Source: Sinotaia quadrata (Eukaryota; Mollusca; Gastropoda; Architaenioglossa; Viviparidae). Taken from it: a stretch of 64,000 nt of DNA. This document shows, in pieces, positions 25,500-39,379 of this stretch; the stretch's first letter is position 1, and the number at the start of each line of letters is the position of its first letter. The notes under the pieces were generated by a model, which was given only the letters and a program-made list of their open reading frames with translations, was not told where the DNA came from and ran no database searches. Location of the stretch: positions 74,817,163-74,881,162 of the forward strand of contig CM054177.1 of NCBI GenBank assembly GCA_028829895.1, read 5' to 3'. The position numbers and the translations under genes were made by a program.

Positions 25500-28004
25500 T
25501 TATATTGATTTTAGACTTTTACCTATATGAATATGTTCACAACTTGGCGCTTGACCATGAGTAAGAAGACTGGCTTTCGAATTGGCATCCAAACAATCGT
25601 ACAGCCGACAGCCTAAGGTGAGGCCCTCGTACGTCGCAACTTCCGATGTCAACATAAACTTGAAAACGTAATGTTCGCGAAGGTGCCCAGTGCACCCACA
25701 CGTCTCTCCGGCATTCACCTCCGCCTTGCAGTTGAGGATAAAGTCCTTCACAACACATGCGCGATTCGAATTTTGGGTGAAAATTAAGTAGTCCAGAAAA
25801 TTCCGGTCCACACAGCCGACACTGGCCAAGCGGGAGGCGTTGACATAACAAGTCACGGTATTTAGACTGTTCTCCACAAAGGTTCGTGGACAATCGAGAT
25901 AAACGTCTGAACTGAAGCAGGAAATGTCTGAAAACAAACATAAAATAATAGGGGGAGGGGGGAGAGAAGGGAGGGAAAGAGAAAATACTCATTAGTGAAT
26001 TTTACATTTGAAAATCATTATAACAACTATTCCTTTTGCTAACAAAAGAAAGCACGCAATTCTTCAGGTGTTTGGAATGTAATACTATTTTTCATAATAT
26101 TGTCCAACGTCTGCTTTGGTTGATAGTAAACGATAGATGGTGAGTATATAATTATCGCTTAGTACTAGTAGTGTCTGGTTATTTCATTCAAGCAACTTCA
26201 CTAGAACATTAAGCAAAACAGCATTAGTGTTAATATGTGTGTTCGGATCATTTCTAAAATGAAGATGATTGGGTAACAACAGGACGTAGGGCTATCCACA
26301 ACTTTTCCGACCCTGCTTAAAATCCGTGCCAGGGTAAGTGACCTTTGTAAATCCATAAAGGCTATTGTGGTCAACTGCCGGTTTTCTGAAATGTTACTGA
26401 GAAAGTAACAGCTTTGAGCCGCTTGGTAGAACTAATTTTTAGAATATCACATAAAATGGATACTTTGAAAGTAAGATTGAATCAACAAAATGATTTATTA
26501 AGGAGACGATCCGATGGGTTCCAATTGCCGTATTGACTTTCTTTTTCCATCTTTGACTGATTGCTTACATATTGTAACAGACGACAATGTCGATGGATAC
26601 CATAGCACTATTTTTTTACTGCCTTTCTTTTATAACCAAGATATAAATCGGGTATAGGGTTGTCAGTGGCACGATATTTATTTGAACACATAAACACACT
26701 GTGGAGGATTGTTCAGCCACAAGCAGACAACCACTGTCTTCAATGGCATTCGATAGAAAGTGAAAGGTACTACATTGATAGTCGCATAGTTTGATCGGAA
26801 AATGTTCAAAACAAGATTGATTTTGGATTTTTTAAAAATGTTCTCCATTTGTTTGTACACAGTGCGTTCCAGTGCTTTATCTAAGGTTTATCACTTAAGA
26901 AAACAATATTAAATGCTTTATTTAAGGTTTATTACTTAAGAAATCAATATTAATTGCGAGTGCTTCGTTGTAAGAGTATAGCGTGAGCAATGAAAGCCGG
27001 AATTTGGGCCACAAAAATCTATTTTTAGAACAGCTATGGCAGCGCACGCTACTTACATATTCAGGAAAGTCGTGGATAGTGTAAGACAGACTGCAATTGG
27101 TGTTATTGCTTAAATCAGCTGGATATCTCACAGCACCCAAAATGGGATAACCCAAAGCCGGACACAAATCTCACAAGCGATGTTGCATATTAATATTGCT
27201 TGCTTAATCGCATGCTCTGCACAGTTTACCGTCAGGAGCGGTACTTGGCACAGCGTTACCAGTAAATAATCTGAATACAATAAGCCAAGAAACCCAACTG
27301 TACATCGCAAATTCTACCATGGACAACTGTGATTAGATTGTTAGTTTTGCAAAACCTAGCTCCCAATATTCAGAAATTAAACAAGTTAAATAACGTGTCA
27401 GCCGCTACTTGACAAGGTCAGTCTAATTTTTATGCAATTAAATTCTGGATTTTCAATTATACTGTTTTAAAATATGTATATATGAAATGGATGGATGGAC
27501 GGACGGACCAGACCAGAGAGACTGACAGATATGGACGGACGGACGTACAGATAGATAGATAGATAGAACCTCAGTGAGGGACAACTCCTCTGAGTCTAAT
27601 CCTTCCCTAAGAAGATCTAGGATCCAAACGACGTTTTGATATCCATCTCAAATGTATAATAATACCGTTCATCAGAATAGCAATTTGTATACCTTTACCT
27701 GTATGCAGTCTAAAACGTGTATTACGATCTCTTTTGAATTGGACGTGAAATGTGTTTATCAATATATGTTTATGTATCAATTGGACGTGAAATGTGTTTA
27801 TCAATATATGTTTATGTATCAATTGGACGTGAAATGTGTTTATCAATATATGTTTATGTATCAATTGGACGTGAAATGTGTTTATCAATATATGTTTATG
27901 TATCAATTGGACGTGAAATGTGTTTATCAATATTTGTTTATGTATCAATGTCTTTGACCGGTATATTGAAGTTCGACAAACAGAGGCTTGATTTTGTTTA
28001 AGCA

Positions 28005-28061
<57 letters not shown>

Positions 28062-28376
28062 TCACTCCCCCTCTGTATGACCTCCCACCTTATTAGATGA
28101 CTACTTCTTATAAGAAGAAAAGTTGCAACTGTTTACTGACTGAAGAGACCAAAAAATAATTTCCTTTAATATATTACTGTTGTTTAAGAGAATGGAGGTC
28201 GAGGGGGGGAGGGGGTGAAAGGAGTGGAGTGAAAAACATAACACATTTATTCGTTTAGTATTTATTTTTTAAATAAAAGTATATATATTTTTAAAATGTA
28301 ATCTATACTCACCATTTACCATAATTGTCAAAACTGTGATCACTATGAAAAATCCTACACCTTTAGAAACAATCAT
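25500..28376 (-). CDS. Secreted cysteine-rich protein, possible Ig-like domain (two exons)
   Basis: Exon 1 CDS is 28313-28376 and exon 2 is 25500-25927, joined in phase 1 (AATG|gtgagt ... ttttcag|AC), giving 163 residues. Residues 1-21 are a signal peptide: MIVSK followed by the hydrophobic run GVGFFIVITVLTIMV. The mature part starts near DISCFSSD and has 11 cysteines. VENSLNTVTCYVN looks like an Ig B-strand, and YVFKFMLTS...GLTLGCRLYDC looks like the E-F strands of Ig-like ectodomains seen in mollusc secreted proteins. That resemblance is from general knowledge and is not proven. No transmembrane segment follows. The reading frame closes at 25500, but a possible donor (ATAG|gtaaaag) just before the stop would allow further 3' exons. 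It lies on the same strand as, and about 3.3 kb beyond, the ependymin-related pair. Confidence 0.72.
27738..27950. repeat. 42-bp minisatellite, five near-perfect copies
   Basis: Unit TTGGACGTGAAATGTGTTTA followed by TCAATATATGTTTATGTATC. The period is exactly 14 codons, giving a perfect-looking peptide repeat on both strands. Located in the single intron of the secreted Ig-like gene. Confidence 0.95.
28007..28061. repeat. (CA)n microsatellite
   Basis: About 27 CA units in the intron of the secreted Ig-like gene. Confidence 0.97.
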
Positions 28377-29460
28377 TGTACCGCACACCACAGCTTGTCT
28401 GAAAGCATGAATCTTGAACACCCACCGATCGCTGTTTACTGAGATAAACTCAGATAATACACTCGACGGCAGTAGCACAGACTCAAGTCTTCAGTGGCTA
28501 TTGTTTATTTGAAATGAAATAAAATATAAAGACGCATTTTTCCAAACGTAATGCATCTTGAGATGATGTCATATGATGACGTCAAAATCAATCTGACCCT
28601 ATGAAGAAGAAAAAGAATAGAGTGGTGGGTTTTAAAAAAAAATTGTAACCTAATTACTGTTTGGATTGTACTGTTTCTCTTCTTACATTCTAAATTCAAG
28701 TAGGAAAATAAAGTGCATAGCGACTACTGCTTTTTTGTTTTAATTCTAGGTGAACTGATGTCACTTAAAATGTTTAACAAGCAGGATCGTGAAATGTGGT
28801 CTAAAATACAATTTAATTTCCATGTAATGCATTTTTATTAAAATACGGAGTTGAGACGAGTGAATGTTGATGTTGTTTTCAAATATACTGTTGGCACTGT
28901 GGTAGTTTCTTCTGAAGATTTGGGTAGAAATCTTTCGAATGCATAAAACGTAGTGGTAAAATTAGAATAACAAGGCTGAGAGGGCAATCATGCTGTGCTT
29001 ATTTCCGATGGCCATTTTTTCCTAATTTTATCAACGGACACCTTCTTTCCATAACGATTTTAATGTTAGTGTTTAACAAGAAATATATATTTTTGATACA
29101 CTTATAAAAATCTTGCAAGCCTAGATTAAGTATTTTTTTTCCTTTTCCTGTCAAAAGTAAATAGCATGTGGGTATTGCTGATAGGAAATCATAAATTCTT
29201 TACTTACTTTTGAGATTTGGGAACTAAACTGTCACGACTGAACACTAAAGTTCATGTTAAGGCAAGAAAAATAACACGTGTCCCAGGAATAAGCCATCAA
29301 ACATATTTTATTCCACTTCATTAAACATTCACTCCTCACGTGTGTTTTATAGTTTTAAAGTGTATTATATCCCTCTTACACAATGAGAGATATATAGTGG
29401 AAATTCAGTTTGGCAAGCTAGGCTTCCTTTCCTTAAACACACGTCCCAACACGATTAATA

Positions 29461-29640
29461 ACTAGGTGGCTGCAAGGTCCAGGCGCTGACCTCGTATGCG
29501 GGTAATCGGGTTTCGAGGCCCACCCCCACCAGCTAAGGCAGTTGGAATTCTTTTTCAACCCACATACTCGATCATTCGCTCGGTCGTGATTGCAGAGCCA
29601 CGCCCTGATTGAAAGGCGCTTAAATAATTGCTTTTAAATA
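29461..29640 (+). mobile_element. Probable tRNA-derived SINE
   Basis: The segment contains GGTGGCTGCAAGGTCCAGGC followed about 25 bases later by GGGTTTCGAGGCCCACC, resembling degenerate pol III A and B boxes. A GC-rich body then ends in GAAAGGCGCTTAAATAA, a tail like those of mollusc SINEs. It is clearly more GC-rich than the surrounding DNA. It lies upstream of the secreted Ig-like gene. No clear target duplication was found. Confidence 0.5.
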
Positions 29641-29799
29641 TATAGTAATATTTTTGAAAAAAGTATTTTCAAATTTATTTTTATGAATAAGAAAACAGCA
29701 TCGGTCAAACAACATTAAATCGTGTTATTAACATAACATTTTATGTAGTAAATAATGTGCGTGCGTGTATGCCCTTAGCAAAAATAATACACCAAAATG

Positions 29800-30165
29800 T
29801 CAGAGCCAGATAGATGATGCCAATAAAACAACGCCCTTTAAAATACCAAATATGAACAGTATATAATAGACCAGATAGATGATGCCAAACAAAGAACGCC
29901 GTTTCAAATACCAATTATGAACAGTATGTGACCATAGATGAGGACAATAAAACAACGCCTTTTCAAATACCAATTATGAACTGTATGTGACCATATGTGA
30001 TGCCAATAAAACAACGCCTTTTCAAATACCAATTATGAACTAATTAATGACAGACCAGATAGGTGATACCAATAAAACAGCGCCCTTTCAAATACCAATT
30101 ATGAACAGTATATGGCAGACCAGATAGGATGATACCAATAAAACAGCGCCTTTTCAAGACGCGAT
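29800..30165. repeat. About 60-bp minisatellite
   Basis: Six copies of a unit with GACCAGATAGATGATGCCAA followed by TAAAACAACGCC and TTTCAAATACCAATTATGAA. Confidence 0.92.
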
Positions 30166-31027
30166 ATATAAATATAATATCTGCACGCTGTAAAAGAACA
30201 GACACAGAGAAAGAAAACAACGCATATCAAAACGAACATCACCATTTAAACCAACATACGATATATCTACGGGAATATAATACAATAGACTGCGAGAAAT
30301 AAAACAACACCAATCGAAATACAGATTACAAACAACATGTTATGAAGACAAATCCAAACCAAGAAGACAGTACCAATCAAGATAACGAAAAGTGTGAGAA
30401 CTGTAGGACTGATCCATAGAAAGAGTACAATACTAGTCAACAAATAACTTACCAACAGTGACTGACTGAACACATACACAAGAACAATACCAATCAATAG
30501 ACAAGCTTTTTTTAACATAATGTGATGCCTCTCAAGCAAAAAAAAAATTCTTCAACCATTTTGAAACGGTTAAAAGAATAACTGGGCAAAATAAATGTAT
30601 TGTTAAATCATGGTTATATTGTTTTGTAAGATTTATTTTAATTCGTGCATAACCATTTCGATTTAATTTTTTTTTGGTCCGCCATTGGCCATTTTACTCG
30701 AAGTTACCATGAAATTCTTTAGAAAATCTTGTTTTTAAAAAAGCAACAGATTTTGAGATAAATTTTATTAAATAAAAAGGCAGCTTTCAAATCAGTCATC
30801 TGAATATATAATTTTGTTTACTGCTCTAACTAAGAATGCAGAGTAAAAATAGTTAATACACTGATAGTTCTGGCATTGTCTCAGCGAGCATGAGGTAAGC
30901 GAATTTACACGAATTTAATTTTAGTACATTCTTTGTCTGAATTTTTATACAATCTTATGAAGTGGCAAAATATCCTTTATTTCAAGAGAAATCTAAAAAC
31001 CTCATTTATTTCATACTTTATATCCAC

Positions 31028-31122
<95 letters not shown>

Positions 31123-31696
31123 AAAAGAAATCAAATTCAGGTGGTTATATTAGGCTAAGAAGGTAGAAAAGCAACGGAATTTATTTCCTTTTCTAATTTA
31201 AAATTTAAAGCAAGAATTTATCAAGAAACAACTGCAGATTATTTTTGATTAAGTATTTTTATTATGTTGTACGAAAACTTATAAATTACCTTCTCTTTTT
31301 TCTTCTTCTTTTGTATCTTAGTCTGATAAAATATCACACTGTTACTCCTGAGAACGTATCTTTACGTTGATAAAATATCACACTATATTATTACTGCTAT
31401 AATTTCTTCATTAGAAGTCTGCTGGACAACAAAAAACAAACAAGCAGCGGAATATGTACATTCATAAGAAATGCATTTTAAGTTGAACAACAAAAAACGA
31501 ATCCTAATATACCACAATCGCCCTTTGAAGAATGAATTTTGAAGTGTGCTGTATGGAATTAGTCTCGGCGACACGCATACACAATCACAAAGTGTCAGTT
31601 TTATTACACCAGTGCCCTTTAAGCAGCAGTTTGATTTCAACGAATTTTTTAAAACTAATATCATTTCCTCGACATTCTGCGTCACACTCGCTATTC
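30166..31696. other. Intergenic stretch between Ig-like gene and ERP-B 3' end
   Basis: AT-rich. Contains the (GA)n run listed separately and otherwise no recognised feature. Confidence 0.5.
31030..31119. repeat. (GA)n microsatellite
   Basis: About 44 uninterrupted GA units. Confidence 0.97.
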
Positions 31697-32954
31697 CTAG
31701 CAAGTAATGACCGCCAAAGCTAGACAAACAAATATTAACAACACGTTCCTGAATGCTGACCCATCAATGCTTTCCGACCCACATTTGTAATTGGTTGTCG
31801 AACTTGTTGGCCTGTGCGCGATCGGGGACATGAAACGCTCCTGGCGCAGTTCGCATTTCTTGTGTGAGAGTTTGGTAGTATTCGTTAAATAATCCAACCA
31901 CAATAACTTTTCTTGAGTGCTGTTGGCGTTTTCTAGCACCGTGATGTTCTCGAGATGGTTAATGATATTTAGTTTGTAGTTAGAACTAGCGTTCTGCAGT
32001 TCGCCGCCACTGGCGCATGCGCTAAGAGGAGAGGAATCAGCCAGGAACGAGCACTCTTTTGGGATGTCAAATATGCTCATGTCACCGATGAGCTCTGAAT
32101 AGTCGATTACAATGTGATCTTCTTCCACGTTAACTGGAACATGATTTGAGAACGAAATAATGCATGGGCTGTGATACACAAAGCAAGCACAAAATATTCA
32201 CATAATACACAAAGAAAATCATGTAATTTACAAAATAATTCACACAAGACTAATACGCATCTCCTACTAATGCCAGATTGATTATTGCACAGCTAATAAA
32301 ATTTACAAACATAGGGCGTTTATATAAATGTGTGTGTGTGTATGTGTGTGTGTGTGTATGTGTGTGTATGTGTGTGTGTATGTGTGTGTATGTGTGTGTG
32401 TTTGTTTGTTTATAATTGCACATATGATACTGCCGATATACCACAATATTACTGATTATTATTATTATTATTATTATTATTATTTGAAATCATAGTCAAT
32501 AATTGCTTAGGCAAGTTGAAACATAAAATGTACTATCTGATTATGTTGTTTGAAATCGCCGCCAGTTTTACTGTGAGTGCAGACCTGGATGAAATGAGCT
32601 GATCAGCATGACTAAGAATACAAAATACTATGACGATGATTAGGTTTAGTTCATAATCTTTTAACCGTTAATTCGTGACTGTTTTATAAACTGCATTTTG
32701 TCATATTAACAGTTAGTAACGTCAGGCGAATTTATAACCAATCATAACAAAGATGTGAGAAATGCAATGTTAAACAGAAGATCGGCTTTTGTTTCTGGTT
32801 TGTTGTCATGCCAATTAAATGCAATTATATATCAGAAAACTAAACAATTTTTAAAAAAATATTTCTGGATTGGAGGTGGAGGATTGGACAGCTAAATAAT
32901 CTGACGTACGATTAACAAACAAATAAATACGGACGGATAGACAGACAAACACAC

Positions 32955-33026
<72 letters not shown>

Positions 33027-36000
33027 TTTCCTTGTATCAAAACCATGTTAACATTATTGCTAATATCTAAATAAGCCGGATATAAGTATAATTCGTTAAA
33101 AACGATTATCACTTGTTTACCGTCATTAATGGTTCCAAATTGTCTAACGAAAACTGGAGAACAGTCCTTTCGAGAAAAGCCGTAAGTAAGATACACGCCA
33201 ATGTGCGGCTGATCAACTTGCCATATGGCGACCTCTTGGTTCAACTGACTCCCCGGCAACTGTAGATCAATGTACGAAGCAAAACCTGTCCGAAGCAAAA
33301 GAGCGTGACATTATAAAGTTGCATGATTAACGATTCAACAATGGTCATCGTACAAATTAATGGGGTACACCTGTAAAATATATATATAAACTTACACTGA
33401 CATGACAAGAGAGTTCTTCGCTTAAATAACTTTAGACGAGATCTAAACGCTGACGGTACAATAGAGTTATGTCCCTTGATTCATACTAGTGGTGCACAGG
33501 TATGTTGACAAAAGCATATTTAACTCTGAATTAAATTAAACATTTTCACGAAATCAGAACTGTCTAGAATACGTTTATTTATTTAATCTCTTTTTCGAAG
33601 GGATGTTTGTTTGAACGTGCAACTTTAGGAACGACAAACAATAACGCTACAAAGATATTCCTTTAGCTGCAGACAGCTATATTATCTACCATTGAAGATT
33701 GTCATTCCGCTACTTGAAGCCTTGTGAAAGCCATTATTTTGGTCACTGTCTTTCAAAGGATTATGCTTTACCGCTTTACGCTATGCAAATTGTGAGCTCT
33801 CTTTCATTTGCGCATACACCAATACCACATCCACACCTCTTACTAAAAATAACAATGGATAGATTTTGTATTGCATCAAGCCATATAGGAATAATTTTTT
33901 AAAGCCAAGTACTGATTTATACGTGTGTGCACTTCAGGAACTTCAAATGAAAGACATAAGAAAGTTTGGGGCTTTTTTAAATTTTTATTTATATTTTCTT
34001 TTTAATATCCGGCTGATTAGCACACTACACAAATGTCGACCTGATTAGCATAATACGCAAATATCGACCTGACTCTAAATATTGGCTAGACTCTGATCAG
34101 CTCCATACTCCAGCATAGAAATGATTCTAATACTGACCTTATTAGCATAACACTCCAATATTGACCTGATCATCACTGTCACGAGCTTAGAGGGGCTGTG
34201 CGAAATTTTTTTAGCAAGCAGTGACATAATCTGGTGACACAATTGCCTATATGCTCTCCCACCCACCCACCCTACCCCGTTAACTGCCAGTCAGCGCTAG
34301 AAGTGAAATTCCTGAAGTGCCTCAGTTCGACTATGACCGCGCGATAACAAGTTCATTAGGTTAAAATTCCTAGGACTCAAAAATATATAACCCACGTTTG
34401 GCGCTAGTTGCGGCAGAAACAGAGCCAGGAGGAGCCACTGTTCTCCCGGGTGAAGAAAGGGCCAATAATAGCTGACCCAGTCAACTTATCAACTTATATG
34501 CATTTATAGAGCACAGCCTTGCCGATTGAGGTGAGTACTGATTACACATGTTAACATTTGCTTGCTATTATATCTATTTGTTATTATAGTAAACAGTGAC
34601 TGTTTAAGCATCAGAATGTGTATAAATGATCAGATTGCATCACTTAAAACCGTGATGTCTGGAAACTATCTAATCTATTACTAATTTTAGTATGTTAGTA
34701 TTGATTAACTTTAACCACCCTTATTACGTCTAACTAATGACGTAGTAACACAACTATCGTGGACAGAAACTTATATGCCCACTTGTTAATTTAGCATCTC
34801 AATTAACACTGTCATATCTGAAGGAAAGCCAGTTAAATTCTGTGATGAGATGTTTTAGCTTTTGTACTGAACAAGGGATGACTGATTCTTGCAGATCGGC
34901 ACCCTGTAACCCTGTGACTGACTCATGTTGTGACAAGAAATGCACGCAATCAGTAGCACCGAGAACTGAACTTCGGCGACCTGACAACCATCATTTATCA
35001 CAAGACGGGCCGAAACCAGGCAGACGTATTGTTGTTGGGGCATTTGTCACGCTCACTCGACAAAAGACACGTCACAGTCTCCTACTTTCAATATACGCTG
35101 GCTTAACCAACTGCCAAAGACTATCACACAATTTACGCAAAGACCATGTAAACTGTAAAGGATATCCAGATTACCTAAAACTCATGCTTGAGATGTAGAT
35201 AAAGAAATAAGATTACCAGAAATTCAATCTAGGGACTGCAGAAAGAGTAGCGGGGGTGGGGGGGAAGGGAAGTTCATTTAATTCAGTTAAATAAAGGAGG
35301 GTGATAAAGCAGGTAACTCTGAAGGTCATTTCAGATCCAAATATGAAAACAGATAATTATCCTTCCTACATTCGATTATATCAGTCTAAATCTAGATTGA
35401 CTTGCTCATCCAATTCCAGAGGAGCGTGGGGCGATTAATCACTCCTGTTTCCTCAAGGGTCAAGTGCATGGCGTTTATCACGTTACCTGACGATGACGTA
35501 AATTAATCTGTTTGTATGTCCGCCGCCACCATCCATAACATGGGGGTGATTTTAGCAGGAGACAGCAAAGCGTGGGTGGCAGGCCTAACATACATATTGC
35601 TCGATTCACATTTTTGAAGTTATTATGAGATGCTTCAAAATGTACTCACACACCCCATCGCCATCGAATATTAAATACATGTTCGTTCATAACATTATAC
35701 ACTCTGCGTGTTACACTATGTGGGTACATTTATAACACTATACACTATGTGGGTACATTTATAACACTATACACTATGTGTGTATAACACTACCATGCAC
35801 TCATCAGTTTCAATTTATAACACTAGCACACATTCTCAATTTAATATTCAAGACTAAAAAAAAAGTAGGCAGTCGTCAGTTTATGTTTGTAACCCTAATT
35901 GTAATTAGTTTACAATTACAACATTACTATACATTCTTCAGTTTACTTTTGTAACACTAGGCTCCTTAGTTTACAATTACAACATTACTATACACTCTTC

Positions 36001-39000
36001 AGTTTACTTTTGTAATACTAGGCTCCTTAGTTTACAATTACATTACTATACACTCTTCAGTTTACTTTTGTAATACTAGGCTCCTTAGTTTACAATTACA
36101 ACATTACTATACATTCTTCAGTTTACTTTTGTAATACTAGGCTCCTTAGTTTACAATTACAACATTACTATACACTCTTCAGTTTACTTTTGTAATACTA
36201 GGCTCCTTAGTTTACAATTACAACATTACTATACATTCTTCAGTTAACATTTGTAATACTACGAATCATTTCTCGGTGTGGCAGAGTAAATTTGCCTATC
36301 CATATTTCCAACTTAATTGTTGCATTAATTGTTAAATAATGACCTGACCTTGGACACTACTTATGCTGATATTTTTAAGTGTCAGAGTTGGAAGTAAACA
36401 ACTCAGGTGGAGAATATGCTAGAAATTTTGCAATCCAAACCAACTGGTCGAGTAGCTTTTCTGACTAATAGTCTCACACTTGTTCATAATGAATTCATTC
36501 AAAAGTTTCTTTGTTAAAGAAGTACTCTATTCTAATCACTTTGAATTTGAACATAACTCGAGTCCAGTCATAAAGGCGATCATTAGCTTAAGGTAAGTTA
36601 TTTGATTGATAAAGGAAAAGAATATTTCGTACATGTTTACTATTGATCTATGATTTGAATTGGAGAATGCTTTATGTAATTGAACCTTTACTTCTATGTC
36701 CATTAATTTGACTATGTTGTGCTTGACTAGCGCCCATGAGAATATTCCACCTGATCTGCTTGATAGGGCTTGTGAGGTTCTAGATGATTCTTCACGGTGT
36801 GCTGTGTGAGTGCATCGAAGATTCTGGAACAGTTGTGTAACGTTCCTACAAGGGGCACGTGGAAACCGTCAAATAAATAAGACAGTAACTTGTTGCAAAC
36901 TGCATGATTGTGAACACGTACCGATGACAACTGCCATCTTTGAAAATGTTATGTACATTGACTTTAATTATTTCTCTGAAACTCTACTCTCATTCTGTGA
37001 TGAATGCTATCCATGAACTTGATTATAAATGTATGTTAATGTGACTGCTTATGTCTATGCTAGGATAAATTGAACATTTGTCCAGTGTTAATTGAACAGT
37101 GCTGTGAAATGATGTAAATGTCAATGCTCTTTTCATTAAATGAAATGCTGTATATTTAATTGTTGATTTAATAAATTTATTGACCTTCTTACATATATTG
37201 ATAACCATATGTTGGAGAGATAGTGGGTGGATGGGAGCTCGCTAAATATTGATTAAAGACGGGTTTATCTTCTCCTTTGGTAAGACGTTTTCAACTTGCA
37301 GAAGTATTGTGTGATAGTAAATGTTTGTCTTTAACGTTGTGGAAGATAGAAAACGTTTACAGCACCGGCATATCCGCTAAATGAGAGAGACGAGTGGTGT
37401 CATTATGAGAATTAGTAATAACAAAAATTAAGATTCTCATCACTTGTAATTATGGATGTTTCATAATAATAATAATAATCATTAACTAGAGTGGCTTAGG
37501 TGTCACACTTAGTTTACATTTGTGAAACTATTGTACACTTCTTGGTTTACATTTATAATACTACTATACACTTTTTATTTACATTTATAATACTACTATA
37601 CACTTTTTATTTACATTTATAATACTACTATACACTTTTATTTACATTTATAATACTACTATACATTTTTTATTTACATTTATAATACTACTATACACTT
37701 TTATTTACATTTATAATACTACTATACACTTTTTAGTTTACATTTATAACACTACTCTAAACTCATAAGTTTATATTTGTTTATATTTATAATACGACTA
37801 TACACTCATTAATTTACATGTATATAATACCTCAATTTACATTTATAACACTACTATACACTCCTCAATTTACACTTTTAACACTATTATATACTCCATT
37901 TACAGTTATAATACCACAGAAATGCCACAGCTACACTTACAGCACCTCAAGCACTCCTCAGTTAACATTTAAACACCAGCACTCACTCCTCAGTTTGCAA
38001 ATATGACACCTCAGCTTATACCTGTTACACTATATACTCCTTGTGAACATTTATAACACAACACACAACTTCTCCACAAACCACGATGATTTCCAGTTCC
38101 GATTCTAATGTATTAGTGATTCAAATAAACATTGACGTCTCACCAGACACACACTGCAAAGGTGAAAGAACGGTCAGTGGTTGGCTAAAGCAGTGGGAAG
38201 ACAATCCTATGCAAGGGAAGTGATAGCTCATTTTCTGAAAAATTGAAAGATTATTCAGCATGGTGAATACAGTTTCTGAGTTTGAATTAAATGCATAACC
38301 ATGCATATAAATAGGTCAAGGTTCATTTGTTTTGCAAGAAACTATAAAAACTATCTATCTATTGACTAATTTTCTACTTGTGTATTCTTCAGTGCATTTA
38401 CTCATAGATCTGTCTAGCTTCTGCTTTCTGTCTGCTTCCCTCAATTATCTATAGGTCTATTTAACCATCTGTTTCTATGGTCTGTATCAATTTTTTTTAC
38501 CTGTTTGTCCGTTCGGAATTGTCTATTGTCTAGCCCTAAGTTCTTCTTACTAGTTTTAGTCAGTTAATCTTATTATACCTGATATTCGATATCTGTCTAT
38601 TAAAAATGATTTAAGTATTCTTTCTTCAGTCTGGTCACAAAGTGAGTACAATTAATTCTGATTTCATCTGAGGAGCACATTGGTTGTTTTTCCTGCTTGG
38701 CTCGCTTACAGTTTAATTATTCCTACTTGAATCGCTTACTGTTTTATTATTCCTACTTGGTTCACTTACTGTTACTATTATTCCTTCTTGAAACGATTAC
38801 AATGTAATTATTCCTACTTGGCTCGCTTATATTTCATTAATCTAGTTTGGCTTGCTGACAGTTTCATTATTCCTAATTAGTTCATTTACATATAACCTTA
38901 AATAACTCCTTATTCCTAGTTGGCTCGAATACATTTTCATTATTCCTGTTCGACTTGCTTACCGTTTGGAAGTCCATGACACTTTTATAAATCAGATCTT

Positions 39001-39331
39001 TCGTATTGTTAATAAGGTTGATCCTGAAGTGGAGATTTGTCTGGCGTCCATGAGCGAAATCAAAGTACATGTCAACCGTATTCTGAAATGATAGTTTTTA
39101 AAAAAGCCACGTATTTGCTTCTATAACAAGCTGCAGAAACGTTTTTTTTAATCTAGGTGCTATAGCAAATTTGTGCAACAGAAAATCAATGCTCTAAATA
39201 GCAGCAAACAATGCAACGCTAAAATTAATATTATCTACAGTGATTCTACAGTATAGCAAATATGTATCTAAAGCGAAAACAATTACTAGGTACATAAGCA
39301 AAGTGGAATTTCATTTTTGTTACAACAGAAA

Positions 39332-39379
<48 letters not shown>

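Noticed and set aside
27738..27950. CRISPR-like direct repeats
   Set aside because: Units are contiguous with no unique spacers, and the genome is eukaryotic; ordinary minisatellites. The same applies to the other arrays.
30267..30539. 90-residue minus-strand frame with membrane-like stretches
   Set aside because: No conserved motif, poor start context, and adjoining minisatellite sequence.
34842..35198. 118-residue frame with several cysteines (CRSAPC, SCCDKKC) on the plus strand
   Set aside because: Lies in an ERP-B intron on the other strand. No signal peptide or known domain, and an overlapping open frame on the minus strand; more likely chance or an old repeat.
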